A stretch of DNA of 64,000 bases from Porpolomopsis calyptriformis (lineage: Eukaryota; Basidiomycota; Agaricomycetes; Agaricales; Hygrophoraceae): contig OX621169.1 of NCBI GenBank assembly GCA_951640195.1, positions 1,736,001 through 1,800,000 of the forward strand, written 5' to 3'. Shown here piece after piece: positions 1 to 9,842 of this stretch (position 1 is the first letter of the stretch; every line of letters begins with the position of its first letter). The notes under the pieces were generated by a model. The model did not search any database. It was not told where the DNA came from and was given only the letters and a program-made list of their open reading frames with translations. The translations under genes and the position numbers were made by a program.

Positions 1-418
1 TTGTATCAAAATCAATATGAGGCACATCTCGGAGGATATCCAGAAGTGCAGGTACAACAGTTCCAACCGTGCATTCAATGTGAGTTTCCGGACATCTCAC
101 AGCGAGCTCTCCGAAAGCGATATTACAATGCACTTGGGAGGCAGACTGGATCAAGTTAGCGATGGCATAGTCATGAACAATATGGATGACTACCATGAAT
201 GGCTTCTGCCCGTCCCGTCCGTCGGATAAATCATCCTCGTTCAAATCTGCCCGCGTTTGCACTTTTGAACCAATGAGATCTCGCGCATAAAGATCGCCCT
301 CGGTCTCCAAAACATTAGAGGCAAGGTCGGACAATATCCGTTGATGAATATTCAACTCTAGACTGTAATACCGTTAGTGCATAGTCATAACCCGTCGACT
401 TGGGACATACTAATCCAT
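1..418 (-). CDS. Partial host gene of unknown function, 5' end, runs off left edge
   Basis: Read on the minus strand, an ATG at 418-416 starts a tiny first exon (ATG GAT TA, 418-411). A 48-base intron follows (410-363) with a GTATGT donor, a CTAAC branch-like motif and a TTACAG acceptor. A second exon is then open without a stop from 362 to the window edge, giving about 123 residues. The start is supported because the frame has a TAA stop 33 bases upstream. The protein looks soluble: an acidic stretch (NEDDLSDGRDG) is followed by long hydrophobic helical segments (VVIHIVHDYAIANLIQ, VVPALLDILRD) suggestive of an alpha-helical repeat protein. I do not recognise the family. The LINE insertion begins 54 bases upstream of the start codon, so it separates this gene from its original upstream region. 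The C-terminal part lies outside the window. Confidence 0.6.
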
Positions 419-459
419 CGTCGAGTTGGAGTGCCAAGGGGAGTAGCATTATGTCATAC

Positions 460-472
460 GGGGACAGCACGT
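460..472. repeat. 13-bp target-site duplication of the LINE, left copy
   Basis: GGGGACAGCACGT is found here and again at 23055-23067, immediately after the LINE poly(A) run. The two copies are identical. A duplication of this length beside a poly(A) tail is what target-primed reverse transcription leaves. It proves that everything from 473 to 23054 was added to one original host locus. Confidence 0.95.
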
Positions 473-2733
473 ATAACCAACAACCCAAACCAGCCTACGG
501 AACCAAACCCCCAGCCAACCCCCTCAATGCCCACCACCCAACGCGCCTCTTAGTCCAGATCCTCCCAAATGGACTAGAACCAAGTGCACGACCACAAGCG
601 AATGTACTGATTGAAAACATCAACAGAACGCTCAGCGAACACGAAAACTCCAAACACCTACGAGTAGTATCAGTCAAGTGGAATGCCAACGGAAACTGCG
701 TACTGTTCACCCGCGCAGACCAAACAGCTGCAGAACTTGTAAAGTTCAAGAACAGATTTACCCACCACATTGCCGACCCGCAAGACACGATAGTACGAGA
801 GGACAAACGCTGGATAAAAATCCAAGTAAACGGCATTCGGACAGGCGCCTTCGACACAATGCCTGGTGTCTACGAGCCAGAGACCATCCATAACGAACTC
901 CTCGCCAACAACCCGATATACTCAGAACTCAAGATCACTGCCCCCCCACGCTGGATGAGGACGAAAGAGGAGCTTGCATCCCAAGCATACTCATCAATCG
1001 TCTTTGCTGCAGAAGAATCGGAACAAGCCAACTACTTGCTAAAAGAAGTACGAACCCTAGCGGCCTTCGGCCGTAATGCCTACCTCCGCCAATACGCTGA
1101 ACGCCCACCCCTTGTCCAATGCAAGAAATGCTGGAAATTTGACCACGTCGCAACGTCCTGCGAGTCCCCGACCAACCGCTGCAGACTATGTGGTGAAAAC
1201 CACACGGAGGAGGATCACCGTGCAACCTGCACACTATGCCCCCCCCACTCTGACTGCGACATGGGCGATACAACCCCCACCTGCCTACACAAACTACGAT
1301 GCCTACACTGCAAAAACAACCCAGACCACCACCACCCAGCCGACTCCCGCCGCTGCCCAGAACGGATCCTACGATACGGCACAGCCCGAGCCAACGAGAG
1401 GCACAAACCACACACCAACCCCCCAACAACCGCTACCAACCCCCCCACCAGTGATTGGCAAACTATCAACCCTAAACGGAAAGGGAAGCAGCCGGCTCGA
1501 AACCCACCAACCACCCAATCCCAACCACAGCCCATAACAAACCGATTTGAGATGCCCGACATACAACCCAATATAGATGCCATGCTGAGGATAGCCCCCC
1601 AGGGAACCACCCGTGAGCAAATAGAAAGGATCCTCCGCCAAAACCCCAGACCCACGGCCCCCCCACCACACCTAAATGAAAACGGCACACCTACCACCAA
1701 CCCTATACGCATCATTCAACTCAATATCAATCGACAACCAGAGGCTACTCATGCAATACTAAATGAAAAAGTAAGAGACACGGACCTAATCCTACTACAA
1801 GAACCCTGGTGGGCACGAATAGGGACCGGACCAACAGGCGACCCCATCATTGGCCCGATAGGCCACCCAGCCTGGTCACCCATCCTACCGCTACCCACCA
1901 TAAATGAGGGTACGACCCCCAGGGTCATGGCCTACTACCGCAAGCGCCCCGACTTCAACGTCACCCTGAGATCAGACCTAATGCAAGACCTCGACGCCCA
2001 AATCCTCGACATAACGCAACCAAACCACCCCACTGTAACCATCATAAATATATACAACGACCCACGAAAGCGTGCAGAGTCCAGCGCCAATCAAGTACAA
2101 CGACTGAACCTCCCGCAAAATACCCCGACCATTATCACTGGCGACTGGAACCTACACCACCCACTCTGGTCAGAAGGAACAACCCGCAACAATGACCAAA
2201 CCAACGCCACTGTAAACTGGCTTGCTGAACAAGGCTTCACCCTGCTCAACCAAAAAGGCGTGATCACCTATACCCCCCATGGCTCCAGAGGGAAAAGCTC
2301 CACCATCGACCTCACCTTCGCAAATGCCCAAGCCCACAACCACAACGTAATTAAAGACTGGGCGGTAAACCCCAGCCTATCCTTTGGCTCAGACCACTGC
2401 GCGATCCAATGGACAATCGACCAAGGCCGTAACGTAATCGAAAACGTAGCGGGCACAAGATACAACTTCAAAGAGGCAAAAGAAGAAGACTGGTCCCGAG
2501 CCTTCCATGCTGCTATAGCAAACCGCCAAGAAGCCCTCAACATACTTCTCAACGATAACCTTCAGCTAACCCCACAAGACCTAGACGCCACGTCCACGCT
2601 ACTTACTGATGCTATGCAAGAGGCAACAGAAAACACGGTACCAGCCAGAATCTCAAGCCCTAAAGCACGACCATGGTGGAACGAGGAACTATCAGCAGCT
2701 ACCCGAAACCTAAACAAACTGCAAGAGGACGAA
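473..2733 (+). pseudogene. LINE ORF, 5' part: zinc knuckles and APE-like endonuclease, truncated
   Basis: One frame stays open across the whole segment, about 750 codons, and continues 57 codons into the invading LTR to a stop at 2904. The first third contains two zinc knuckles around 1118-1250 (CKKCWKFDHVATSC is C-x2-C-x4-H-x4-C; a second begins CRLCGENH), typical of the nucleic-acid-binding part of LINE proteins. From about 1708 an endonuclease/exonuclease/phosphatase fold follows, with the expected signatures in order: QLNINRQ, LLQEPWW (catalytic Glu), GDWNLHHPLW (Asp/Asn pair), STIDLTF and GSDHCAIQW (Asp/His pair). This enzyme nicks the target DNA to prime reverse transcription. An apparent ATG at 400 and its first 24 codons belong to host flanking DNA, not to the element. 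The segment stops before the reverse transcriptase, where a foreign LTR begins at 2734. Confidence 0.9.
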
Positions 2734-3295
2734 TGTTACGTCATTCACCACCTTCCTTATCCCATCGTTTCCTTCTTGTCACTTGTGACCATGACTATCA
2801 CATCTGTGACTGTCACACATGAGCGACTTCTGCCATTGGTCGGCAATGACACCATCCGCAGTTGCGCAGCCATCCGCAGTTGCGCAGCCATCCGCAGCAG
2901 CTGAATCAGCCGTTCCATGGATTGTTGTTGAGTCGTAGGATTCAAACTCAGAAGTAGATAAGTAGCGTAGTTAGAGTTTGTATCCTTAGTTTCGACCTCA
3001 ACATAGACACCCCACCCTAGTCGTTTGACTGGGATCTCTGTTCTATCCGTTGACCACTCTAAGCTGACCGAAAGACCACTGCGCCTTAACAGAAGGTCAA
3101 AACTCTTTCTTTCCCTCTGCTTTTCTCCGCAACAGTCCCGGGTCAAGATCCGTCTGACATCGTCCATCGTTGTCTTGGGTTACCAGACAAAGACCGTCGT
3201 TGTTGCCTTGGAATCCCAACCCAGGCTCCCTCTGCAAAGCCAACCTTTCTCGTTCAGAGAACCACAGGTGACTCAGACATCCCCGCACGGTAACT
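2734..3295 (+). repeat. 5' LTR of element X (3' boundary uncertain)
   Basis: The left end is sharp, because LINE coding sequence stops and TGTTACG begins. The right end is estimated from CGGTAAC near 3295, which roughly mirrors the left end. No second copy exists in the window to fix it. A GTAGCGTAGTTAG motif near 2965 also occurs just before the TATA box of the other LTR family, suggesting related promoters. I could not find a convincing tRNA or self-complementary primer-binding site. Confidence 0.5.
2853..2898 (+). repeat. Short tandem repeat in LTR X (18-bp unit, about 2.5 copies)
   Basis: The unit CATCCGCAGTTGCGCAGC occurs at 2853-2870 and 2871-2888, followed by a partial third copy to 2898. 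It lies in the presumed U3 part of the LTR, where such repeats often act as enhancer-like sites; that role is inference. Confidence 0.75.
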
Positions 3296-3430
3296 GATTC
3301 GACCACCACCCTGGCCTCGCGCTCTCCATCGCCGCCTCCGCCCTACGCCCTCACCAATCCCGAACCACACCAGGCATCGACGTCCAAGCTCATTAGCAAC
3401 GCACGTCTGATCACTGCTGCCGCATTAGAC

Positions 3431-5172
3431 TTGTCACCAGCAGAGCTCGATTCTCTCACGGAACAGCTCAGCCCATTGGCCAACGAATTCTATGAACCCG
3501 ACCTCGCCCCTTCCCCACCTTTGTCTCCTTCGTCGTCCTCATCCGAGGAATCTTTTAATACCACCCCGTCTTCCCCGATTGAAGATCTGTCCGACCCGTC
3601 TACACTCCTTGAAGTAGAGCCCGTCGTCCACCTCCAAGTTCGTTTCTACGTTCACCGCCCTCGTCGCCTCACAGAACAAGTCGTTGTCCCCATCATCTAC
3701 GTTTTCCGATGCCGTGATACGCAAGACGTACGAGAAATCCATCTCGTACTTGATCATTAATCAATACGTCTCGCCCGTCGCGAAGGCCCTCTTACAGCGC
3801 CTCGGAAACCAAAGAAGAACAAGAATTCGAAGACGCTGAAGATCACGAGATCCACTCACCCTTCTCGTCGCAGCTTCTTCCCCCTCTTCTTCCCTCCATC
3901 TCTTCGCTCGAATCCGGGCCCTCCACCTTCGTACCGTGGACTCCCATCTCGTTCTCCTTTCTAGGTCTCAGACCTCAACGAACCCCTCCTCCACCGGTTG
4001 ATCCACCTTTCCCACGACCTAGTTCCAAAGGAAAGCAACGGATCACTTCCGTAGAATTTGAACCAGAACCCGAACCTTCAGACCCGCCTCCTTCTGCTCC
4101 TTCCTCCCTTTCCTCCAAAAAACCAAGTCCTTCTCCTTGAGAGCCGTTAGCTCTCCCCCTTGACACGGACCCCGAATTGGATCCAACCCCGCACACATCT
4201 CCTTCTCCATCACCGCCCAACAGTCCCCTCCTTGTTCCTCTTCCAATGGCTGCCGCTGTCTCCAGTAAGATTAAGCTCGCAGAACCCAGCACGTTCAATG
4301 GCGATCCAAAGACCTACAAGGATTGGTATCGACAAGTCATCATCTTCCTTGCCGGTCGTGGCATCACCGACGAGACTGAATGCGCCCTCGTCACTCTTTC
4401 TTATATGAAAGAAGGGACTGCTGCCATCTGGGCCCAACAGTTCGTCGATGACTTCCTTGACCAGACTGACGCCCAAGGCAACACTGTCCCCTTCCCTGAT
4501 TGGGCAGACTTCAAGCTCGGTCTTGACAGAGCTTTCACAGACACCGCCTCGGAGCAACGCGCGCGAGAAGAGATTGAGACCATGACGCAAGGGTCGTCGC
4601 TCATTGTGGAATACCTCGTCAGGTACGAGATGAAGGCAAAACTCGCTGGCCTCAGCCAGGATAAAGAAAAAATTCAAATCTTCGAGAAAAACATTCATTG
4701 CGACATTGTTCGCCAAATGTACCTCAACCCTCCCCTCCCCACGGTATGGACCGACTACGTCGAAAAGGTCGTAGCCATCGGACAGCTCCATGAGCATTAT
4801 CGTCAACAGGAATAGGCTCGTCGTCTGGCTGCCCCTTCTTCGCGATTCGTACCCCGGACCTTCTCTCGTCCCCAAGCCCAACCTGCTGAAGATCGTCGTG
4901 TTCTGACTGGGATCATTCATGGCGGTCAAGGAAAGCCCATAGACGTCAACAAGACGCGCCAGGCCCACCGATGCTTCAACTGTGGGGAGATAGGACATTT
5001 CCATCGAGATTGTCCCAAGGAGAAGGCTGTTGTGAATGTCCGCGCCCTCTTCTACGACATGACCACGTCGGAGCTGGACGAGCTGAAGAACCTCCTTTCC
5101 GAAGAGGAGCACAGCTCGGTGAACAGAACCCCCACCCTGGATGACGAATCGGATTTTGTCGACGGTCGATGA
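3431..5172 (+). pseudogene. gag remnant of element X with CCHC knuckle
   Basis: A proline/serine/acidic-rich N-terminal part (3431-3760) ends in a stop. After frame changes a 212-codon segment (4177-4815) resembles retrotransposon capsid: FNGDPKTYKDWYRQV, then FVDDFLDQTD and a segment ending in YEMKAKLAGLS. A TAG at 4813 interrupts it. The same frame then continues to a zinc knuckle at about 4975 (CFNCGEIGHFHRDC, C-x2-C-x4-H-x4-C) and an acidic tail ending near 5172. Gag forms the virus-like particle and binds the RNA. With at least two internal breaks this copy cannot make a full protein. Confidence 0.8.
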
Positions 5173-5504
5173 AGATGCGTTCCCTTCACTCGACTGGTAG
5201 CTGCTTGCTCTGGCAGAACACTCTATCGGACATTTCTCCATTATCTACAACAACGGCATGTACAATACCTACTATACCCAAATCCAATACCCCCGCTGTT
5301 TCTCCCCTTCCGAAACTTGTTCCGTCAGATGCATGCATTGGATGCCCCGAAACCCCCATTCCCGAACCATTGTCTCCTTCTGTCGTTTCAATCGACGTCA
5401 ACTCTCTTTCAACACCTCTAGACATCGTTAATGCTATTAAGGGTAACGCTAATTCCGCAATTCCCATTCTTCAACATTAGTCGCATCCTGCACGTTCACG
5501 AGAA

Positions 5505-7921
5505 ATGGTGCAGTCCACCATCGATGAAATCACCGCTCTCACCCCGGAGAACGCCATCCGAGCCCTGAATGAACTCAAACAACCTCACGTTTTCGTTCGC
5601 GGTTCCAAAGGAAATCAACTCGTACTCAAAGCCCACCTCGTCACCCTGGACGATCGAACGGAGCATACTGCTACCGCTCTCGTCAACAGCGGATGCGAAG
5701 GCTCCTGTATTGATGTCAAATACGTCCGAGACCATGACCTCCACACGACTCCCCTTGCTCGACCCATCCGAGTGCACAACGCCGACGGACAACCTAATAC
5801 CGAAGGCCCCATCACGGATATGGTCACTCTCGAGCTACGGATCAGAACCCACATGGAAAGGATTAGTTTTGGCGTAACCAACCTCGGCAAAGGACAAATT
5901 TTCCTCGGACATGATTGGCTCAGGACTCACAACCCCTCCACGGACTGGAAGGCTGGTACTCTCGATTTCGATCGATGCCCACCGGACTGTCGTCCCTCTG
6001 TCGATTCCTCCGACATCAACAACCTCACTCTGGAGGATGACGATCATCTCCTCATGATCGATCTCACTCCCGCCATCCAAATTCGGTTGATGACCAAGTC
6101 GCAAGAACTCGCGATCAAAGCTGCCGAAGCCCAGAAAAAGGACCGCGATTGGAAGGATATCATCCCCGACTATCTTCATGAATTCCAAGACGTCTTTACC
6201 AAGAAGGACTTCGACGAACTACCACCACTTCACCCTTGGGACCACGCGATTGAGCTACTCCCCGGAACCGAAGAAAAGCTCGATTGCAAAGTCTATCCTC
6301 TCAGTGTGGACGAACGATCGCAACTTGACGAATTCCTCGAAGAGAACCTCCGAACCGGATGAATTCGCCCTTCCATCTCCCCCATCGCTTCCCCCTTCTT
6401 CTTCATCAAGAAGAAAGACAGTCGGTTGCGCCCGATCCAGGATTACCGCAAACTGAACGACCTGACCATCAAGAATCGCTATCCACTCCCTTTGATCACT
6501 GAACTCATCGATGCTCTCCAGAATGCCCGTTACTTCACTAAATTGGACATTCGTTGGGGCTACAACAACGTTCGCATCAAGGAAGGCGACGAACATAAAG
6601 CCGCATTCAGGACTAACCGTGGCTTGTTCAAACCCTTGGTCATGTTTTTTGGACTCACGAACTCACCTGCCACTTTCCAAACAATGATGAATGACATCTT
6701 CCATGTCCAGATCCACCAAGGTCACGTATTGATCTACATTGACGACATACTGATCTTTGACAAGGATCTTGAGACGCATCATCGGCATGTCCACGAAGTC
6801 ATGTCTCTACTTCGTGAGCATAAGCTTTACCTCAAGCCCGATAAATGCGAATTCGACCAAAAGCAAGTGGAATATCTCGGAGTTGTTGTCTCAGAAGGCC
6901 AAGTCAAGATGGACCCGATCAAGGTCCAAGGTATCACCGATTGGCCGACTCCGACCTGCAAGCGCGACGTTCAGTCCTTCCTTGGGTTTTGCAATTTCTA
7001 CCGTCGCTTCATTCACCACTTTGCCGGTATTGCCCGCCCCCTTAATATCTTAACTGGTAACACTCCTTTCGAATGGACTGATCAATGTCAGGACGCCTTC
7101 GACGTCCTCAAAACTATCATTACTTCTGCTCCTGTTCTTTCTATCGCCAACGATCACAACTTACTCCATATCGAGACTGATGCCTCTGAATACGCTCTGG
7201 GCGCTATACTTTCACAAAAACAAGAAAACATCTGGAAGCCCATCGGATTCCTCTCAAAGTCATTCAGTCCTGCGGAACGAAATTATCAAATTTATGATCG
7301 CGAACTCCTTGCCATAATGACCGCTCTCCAAGAGTTTCCAAGCATTTGTTGTCTGCCAGACAAGTCTTCGAGGTTTGGACCGATCACGCCAACCTCCGGT
7401 ACTTCAAGAAGCCACAGAAGCTCAACAGGCGCCAGGCCCGCTGGCTCACGGAGTTGCAGGACTTCCACTTCACCCTTCATCATGTCGCTGGTAAGGCCAA
7501 CTCGAAGGCTGACATCCTGTCGAGACGACCAGGATTTGGGAAGGGGGTGGACGACAATGACGATACGACTCTCTTACCTGACTCTCTTTTTTCTGTTCCT
7601 TCTCACCCTATCATAGACCTTTGACTGGTTCAACTCGATGTTGAGCCTGACCACTTTCGCTCACGCATCAAGAGTTCCTATCGGAACAAAGAAGATTCCG
7701 TCACGCTCCTTCAAAGAAAACAAGAAAATGGTTGGAAGACCCAAGACGATGGTATTCTCACCTTCAACGATCGGATTTATGTCTCCATTGACAAACCTCT
7801 CTGTGGCGAAATTATCTCTCGGTATCATGACAGCCCTTTATCAGGACATTACGGTCCCTTCAAGACTACCGAAGTCCTTTGTCTGCCCTCGGACAGGCCA
7901 ACGAAAGAATGAAGACCAGTC
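5505..7921 (+). pseudogene. pol remnant of element X: protease, RT, RNase H, start of integrase
   Basis: The protease region (5505-6362) has the family signature but reads ALVNSGCEGS, with Asn in place of the catalytic Asp of DSG. A TGA at 6360 separates it from reverse transcriptase, which resumes at about 6363 and includes RPIQDYRKLND, FTKLDIRWGYNNVRI, FFGLTNSPATFQ and the catalytic YIDD at about 6740. RNase H follows (IETDASEYALGAIL). A frame change near 7340-7400 leads to more RNase H and connection sequence, ending in a stop at 7624. After another frame change the integrase H2C2 region is recognisable near 7690-7860 (YHDSPLSGHYG). The sequence is cut at 7921 by a foreign LTR, so the DDE core and any chromodomain are gone. 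Confidence 0.85.
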
Positions 7922-8322
7922 TGTCACGGATGTAAATTTTCATTTCCTCTCTATGATCAGTCATTACTGCTTAGTCGGACAGGTCTTATCTCTACTTGGG
8001 ATTCCCCACAATTCCGTATCTTTTCATATATCCGAGATAGGACACATTTCATTTCCGACAATCATGTTTCATCTCTTCACATGCTCCGAGTCCTTTATCA
8101 TGCTTATCTTTACTCGTCGCATGTATTCCTCATGTATTCCTCATGTTTATACTGACTCATCCGCAGTAGCGTAGTTAGTATATAAACCCCTAGTTAGTCG
8201 TACTCAGACTTTAAGTCTGATTCCTCGTTAGCAACCCAATAACTAGGACTTGAGACATTATCATCGTCTTGGGACAGAGCTCTCCGAAGTAAAACCATCT
8301 CATCGACAACCAGTTTATAACA
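7922..8322 (+). repeat. Single LTR ('LTR A') of the chromovirus family, plus orientation
   Basis: It starts TGTCACGG and ends TTTATAACA. It is clearly homologous, in the opposite orientation, to the four LTRs at 8522, 12439, 18901 and 21829. It keeps a TATATAAA box (8179-8186) and the AAGTCTGATTC start motif (8213-8223). Flanks do not match (CAGTC on the left, CCGGC on the right), so this is not a simple solo LTR with a target duplication. The left neighbour is the truncated element X and the right neighbour is LINE RNase H. It is the remaining edge of a second insertion lost by deletion. Confidence 0.88.
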
Positions 8323-8521
8323 CCGGCCAATTAATGGCATACACCTTCTACCAAGACATAACACACTTCCTCGACACCAACCCAACTCACTCCGTATCAC
8401 TCAAATGGACCCCAAGCCATAGCAATATTACTGGCAACGAGAAGGCTGACCAACTTGCCAAGGAGGGTGCCAACTTAGAGAGTGCCCTGCTAACAACCGG
8501 CACATACTCAAATGCACATAG
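8323..8521 (+). pseudogene. LINE fragment: end of RNase H domain
   Basis: Sixty-six codons in one frame encode the last part of an RNase H domain: a helix (GQLMAYTFYQDI), then WTPSHSNITGNEKADQLAKEGA, the typical W-x-P-x-H-x3-x-G-N-E-x-A-D signature of LINE RNase H. The frame continues seamlessly across the 13.7-kb outer element. The last codons before the break at 8521 join in frame with the codons after 22267, sharing the duplicated CATAG. Confidence 0.9.
8517..8521. repeat. 5-bp target-site duplication CATAG of the outer chromovirus (left)
   Basis: CATAG directly precedes TGTTATAAAC at 8522 and directly follows the other LTR at 22263-22267. Five bases is the usual duplication for Ty3/gypsy integrases. 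Confidence 0.95.
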
Positions 8522-8955
8522 TGTTATAAACTGGTTGTCGATGAGGCGGTTTTACTTCGGAGAGCTCTGTCCCAAGACGATGATAATGTCTCAAGTCCTA
8601 GTTATTGGATTGCTAACGAGGAATCAGACTTAAGGTCTGTGTACGACTAACTAGGAGTTTATATACTAACTATGCTACTGCGGATGAGTCAGTATAAACA
8701 CGAGGAATACATGAGGAATACATGTGGAGTACATGCGGAGTACATGCGACGAGTAAAGATAAACATGATAAGAGACTCGGAGCATGTGAAGAGATGAAAC
8801 ATAATGGTCGGAAATGAAGTATGTCCTATCTCGGATAAATGAAAAGATATGGAATCGTGGGGAATCCCTGGGGAATCCCAAGTAGAGATAAGACCTGTCC
8901 GACTAAGCAGTGATGACTAACATAGAGAGGAAGTGAAAAATTTACGTCCGTGACA
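8522..8955 (-). repeat. 3' LTR of the outer chromovirus
   Basis: TG...CA ended, 434 bp, reading TGTCACGG...TATAACA on the coding (minus) strand. It is identical to 21829-22262 except for G versus A near the GAATCGTGGGG segment. It includes a TATA box and four near-repeats of an 11-bp ACATG-containing unit. Confidence 0.96.
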
Positions 8956-8989
8956 TACACCTCGTTTTTCGGGAAATTCGACCCGAATT

Positions 8990-9727
8990 TCAAACCTGGA
9001 TGATGTCGGTCGTTTCGTCCTCTGGGCCCTGAGTCTGGATTTCCTCATCAGTGGGGGCCTCGATGACCACTGGGAGGGAAGCGATGGGGACTATTTCCGA
9101 AGCCGCTTCGATGGGGGAAGGGGCTCGGACTGTCTTGACGTCGTCGTCGTCCGGGTATTCCAAGTCGAGATTGATAGGATACTCGACTGACGCACCGTAT
9201 TCGATAATGGTTTCCGTCGTCGCAAGGTCTTGTTGGGCGCGAAGGAAATCCTCTCGGGAGAGTCGCTCGGCTCGATGACTCTCCTCTACGAGCTTGACGA
9301 TGATGGCGCGGGTGGTGACGTCATAGCAGTCGACCCATGTACGCTTCTTCTGTCGTTGGAGCTCCCAAACTTTGAGCTCACTTTCGTCCCAGCGGTTCTT
9401 CCAATACAGGGCGCTCCTCTCCGATGCTTTGAGTTCGGCTTTCAAGACATCGCGTTCCTGTCGAAGTTCTCAGTTCCAGTTACTGACACTATTGCTGTGA
9501 ACCGTGAGACGTGAAATGGTGACGGCAGGATCTTCGGGAGGAGGGGTTTCTGTAGGGTACTCTTTGAAAAAGTCTTCTGCGCGTGCGCGACCTTGTCGGC
9601 GTAGTTGACGAGTAGAAGAAGAAGAGGTGGAAGGACCGGGGGTAGGGGAACGGATGGCGGCGGACGAGGGGATTCGTCCAGCGCGTCTGATGGCAACTTG
9701 AGGAGAGGGAGATCGAGTGGCGGGCAT
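8990..9727 (-). pseudogene. Third ORF of the outer chromovirus, broken by one nonsense codon
   Basis: This matches the intact third ORF of the inner element (12896-13633) along its whole length. The ATG is at 9727. At codon 86 a CGA is changed to TGA (9470-9472), leaving an 85-residue N-terminal piece and an in-frame remainder from 9445 to 8990. The predicted protein has a Ser/Pro/Arg-rich N-terminal part, a central charged region with coiled-coil character (WNRELRQERDVLKAELKAS in the inner copy) and an acidic C-terminal tail. No enzymatic motif or membrane segment is visible. Function unknown; see the inner copy. Confidence 0.75.
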
Positions 9728-9828
9728 TATGAATGATGGTTTAGTGACGTTGGTGTTGAGAATAACAGCAGTGGGTTAGTTCGTCAAAGTGGGGAAGGAC
9801 TGGATGGAATCGTATCAACGATTCTGAA

Positions 9829-9834
9829 TTTATA
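9829..9834 (-). promoter_or_regulatory. TATA-like box upstream of the third ORF (outer copy)
   Basis: TATAAA on the minus strand lies 107 bases upstream of the third-ORF ATG at 9727, exactly the spacing found in the inner copy (13735-13740 to 13633). It lies just past the pol stop. Conservation at fixed spacing despite a nearby length difference suggests an internal promoter; this is inference. Confidence 0.35.
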
Positions 9835-9842
9835 AATGCGAA

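Larger units (their letters stand above)
2734..7921 (+). mobile_element. Decayed Ty3/gypsy element ('X'), 3' truncated, inserted in the LINE
   Basis: The insertion begins with TGTTACG at 2734, typical of an LTR 5' end. It carries gag, protease, reverse transcriptase, RNase H and the start of integrase, all plus strand, broken by several stops and frame changes. The element ends abruptly inside the integrase zinc-binding region at about 7915, where an unrelated LTR starts. No 3' LTR of its own and no matching duplication at the far side are visible. The missing integrase core, the missing 3' LTR and the missing LINE reverse transcriptase indicate a deletion between two insertions. It is more decayed, so probably older, than the minus-strand elements downstream. 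Confidence 0.85.

Noticed and set aside
400..472. ATG at 400 as the start of the LINE ORF
   Set aside because: The bases up to 472 are host sequence and the target duplication; the element begins at 473, so the ATG is only fortuitously in frame.
3280..3340. tRNA primer-binding site for element X (TGG near 3312)
   Set aside because: The LTR end cannot be fixed and the following bases match no tRNA 3' end I can name.
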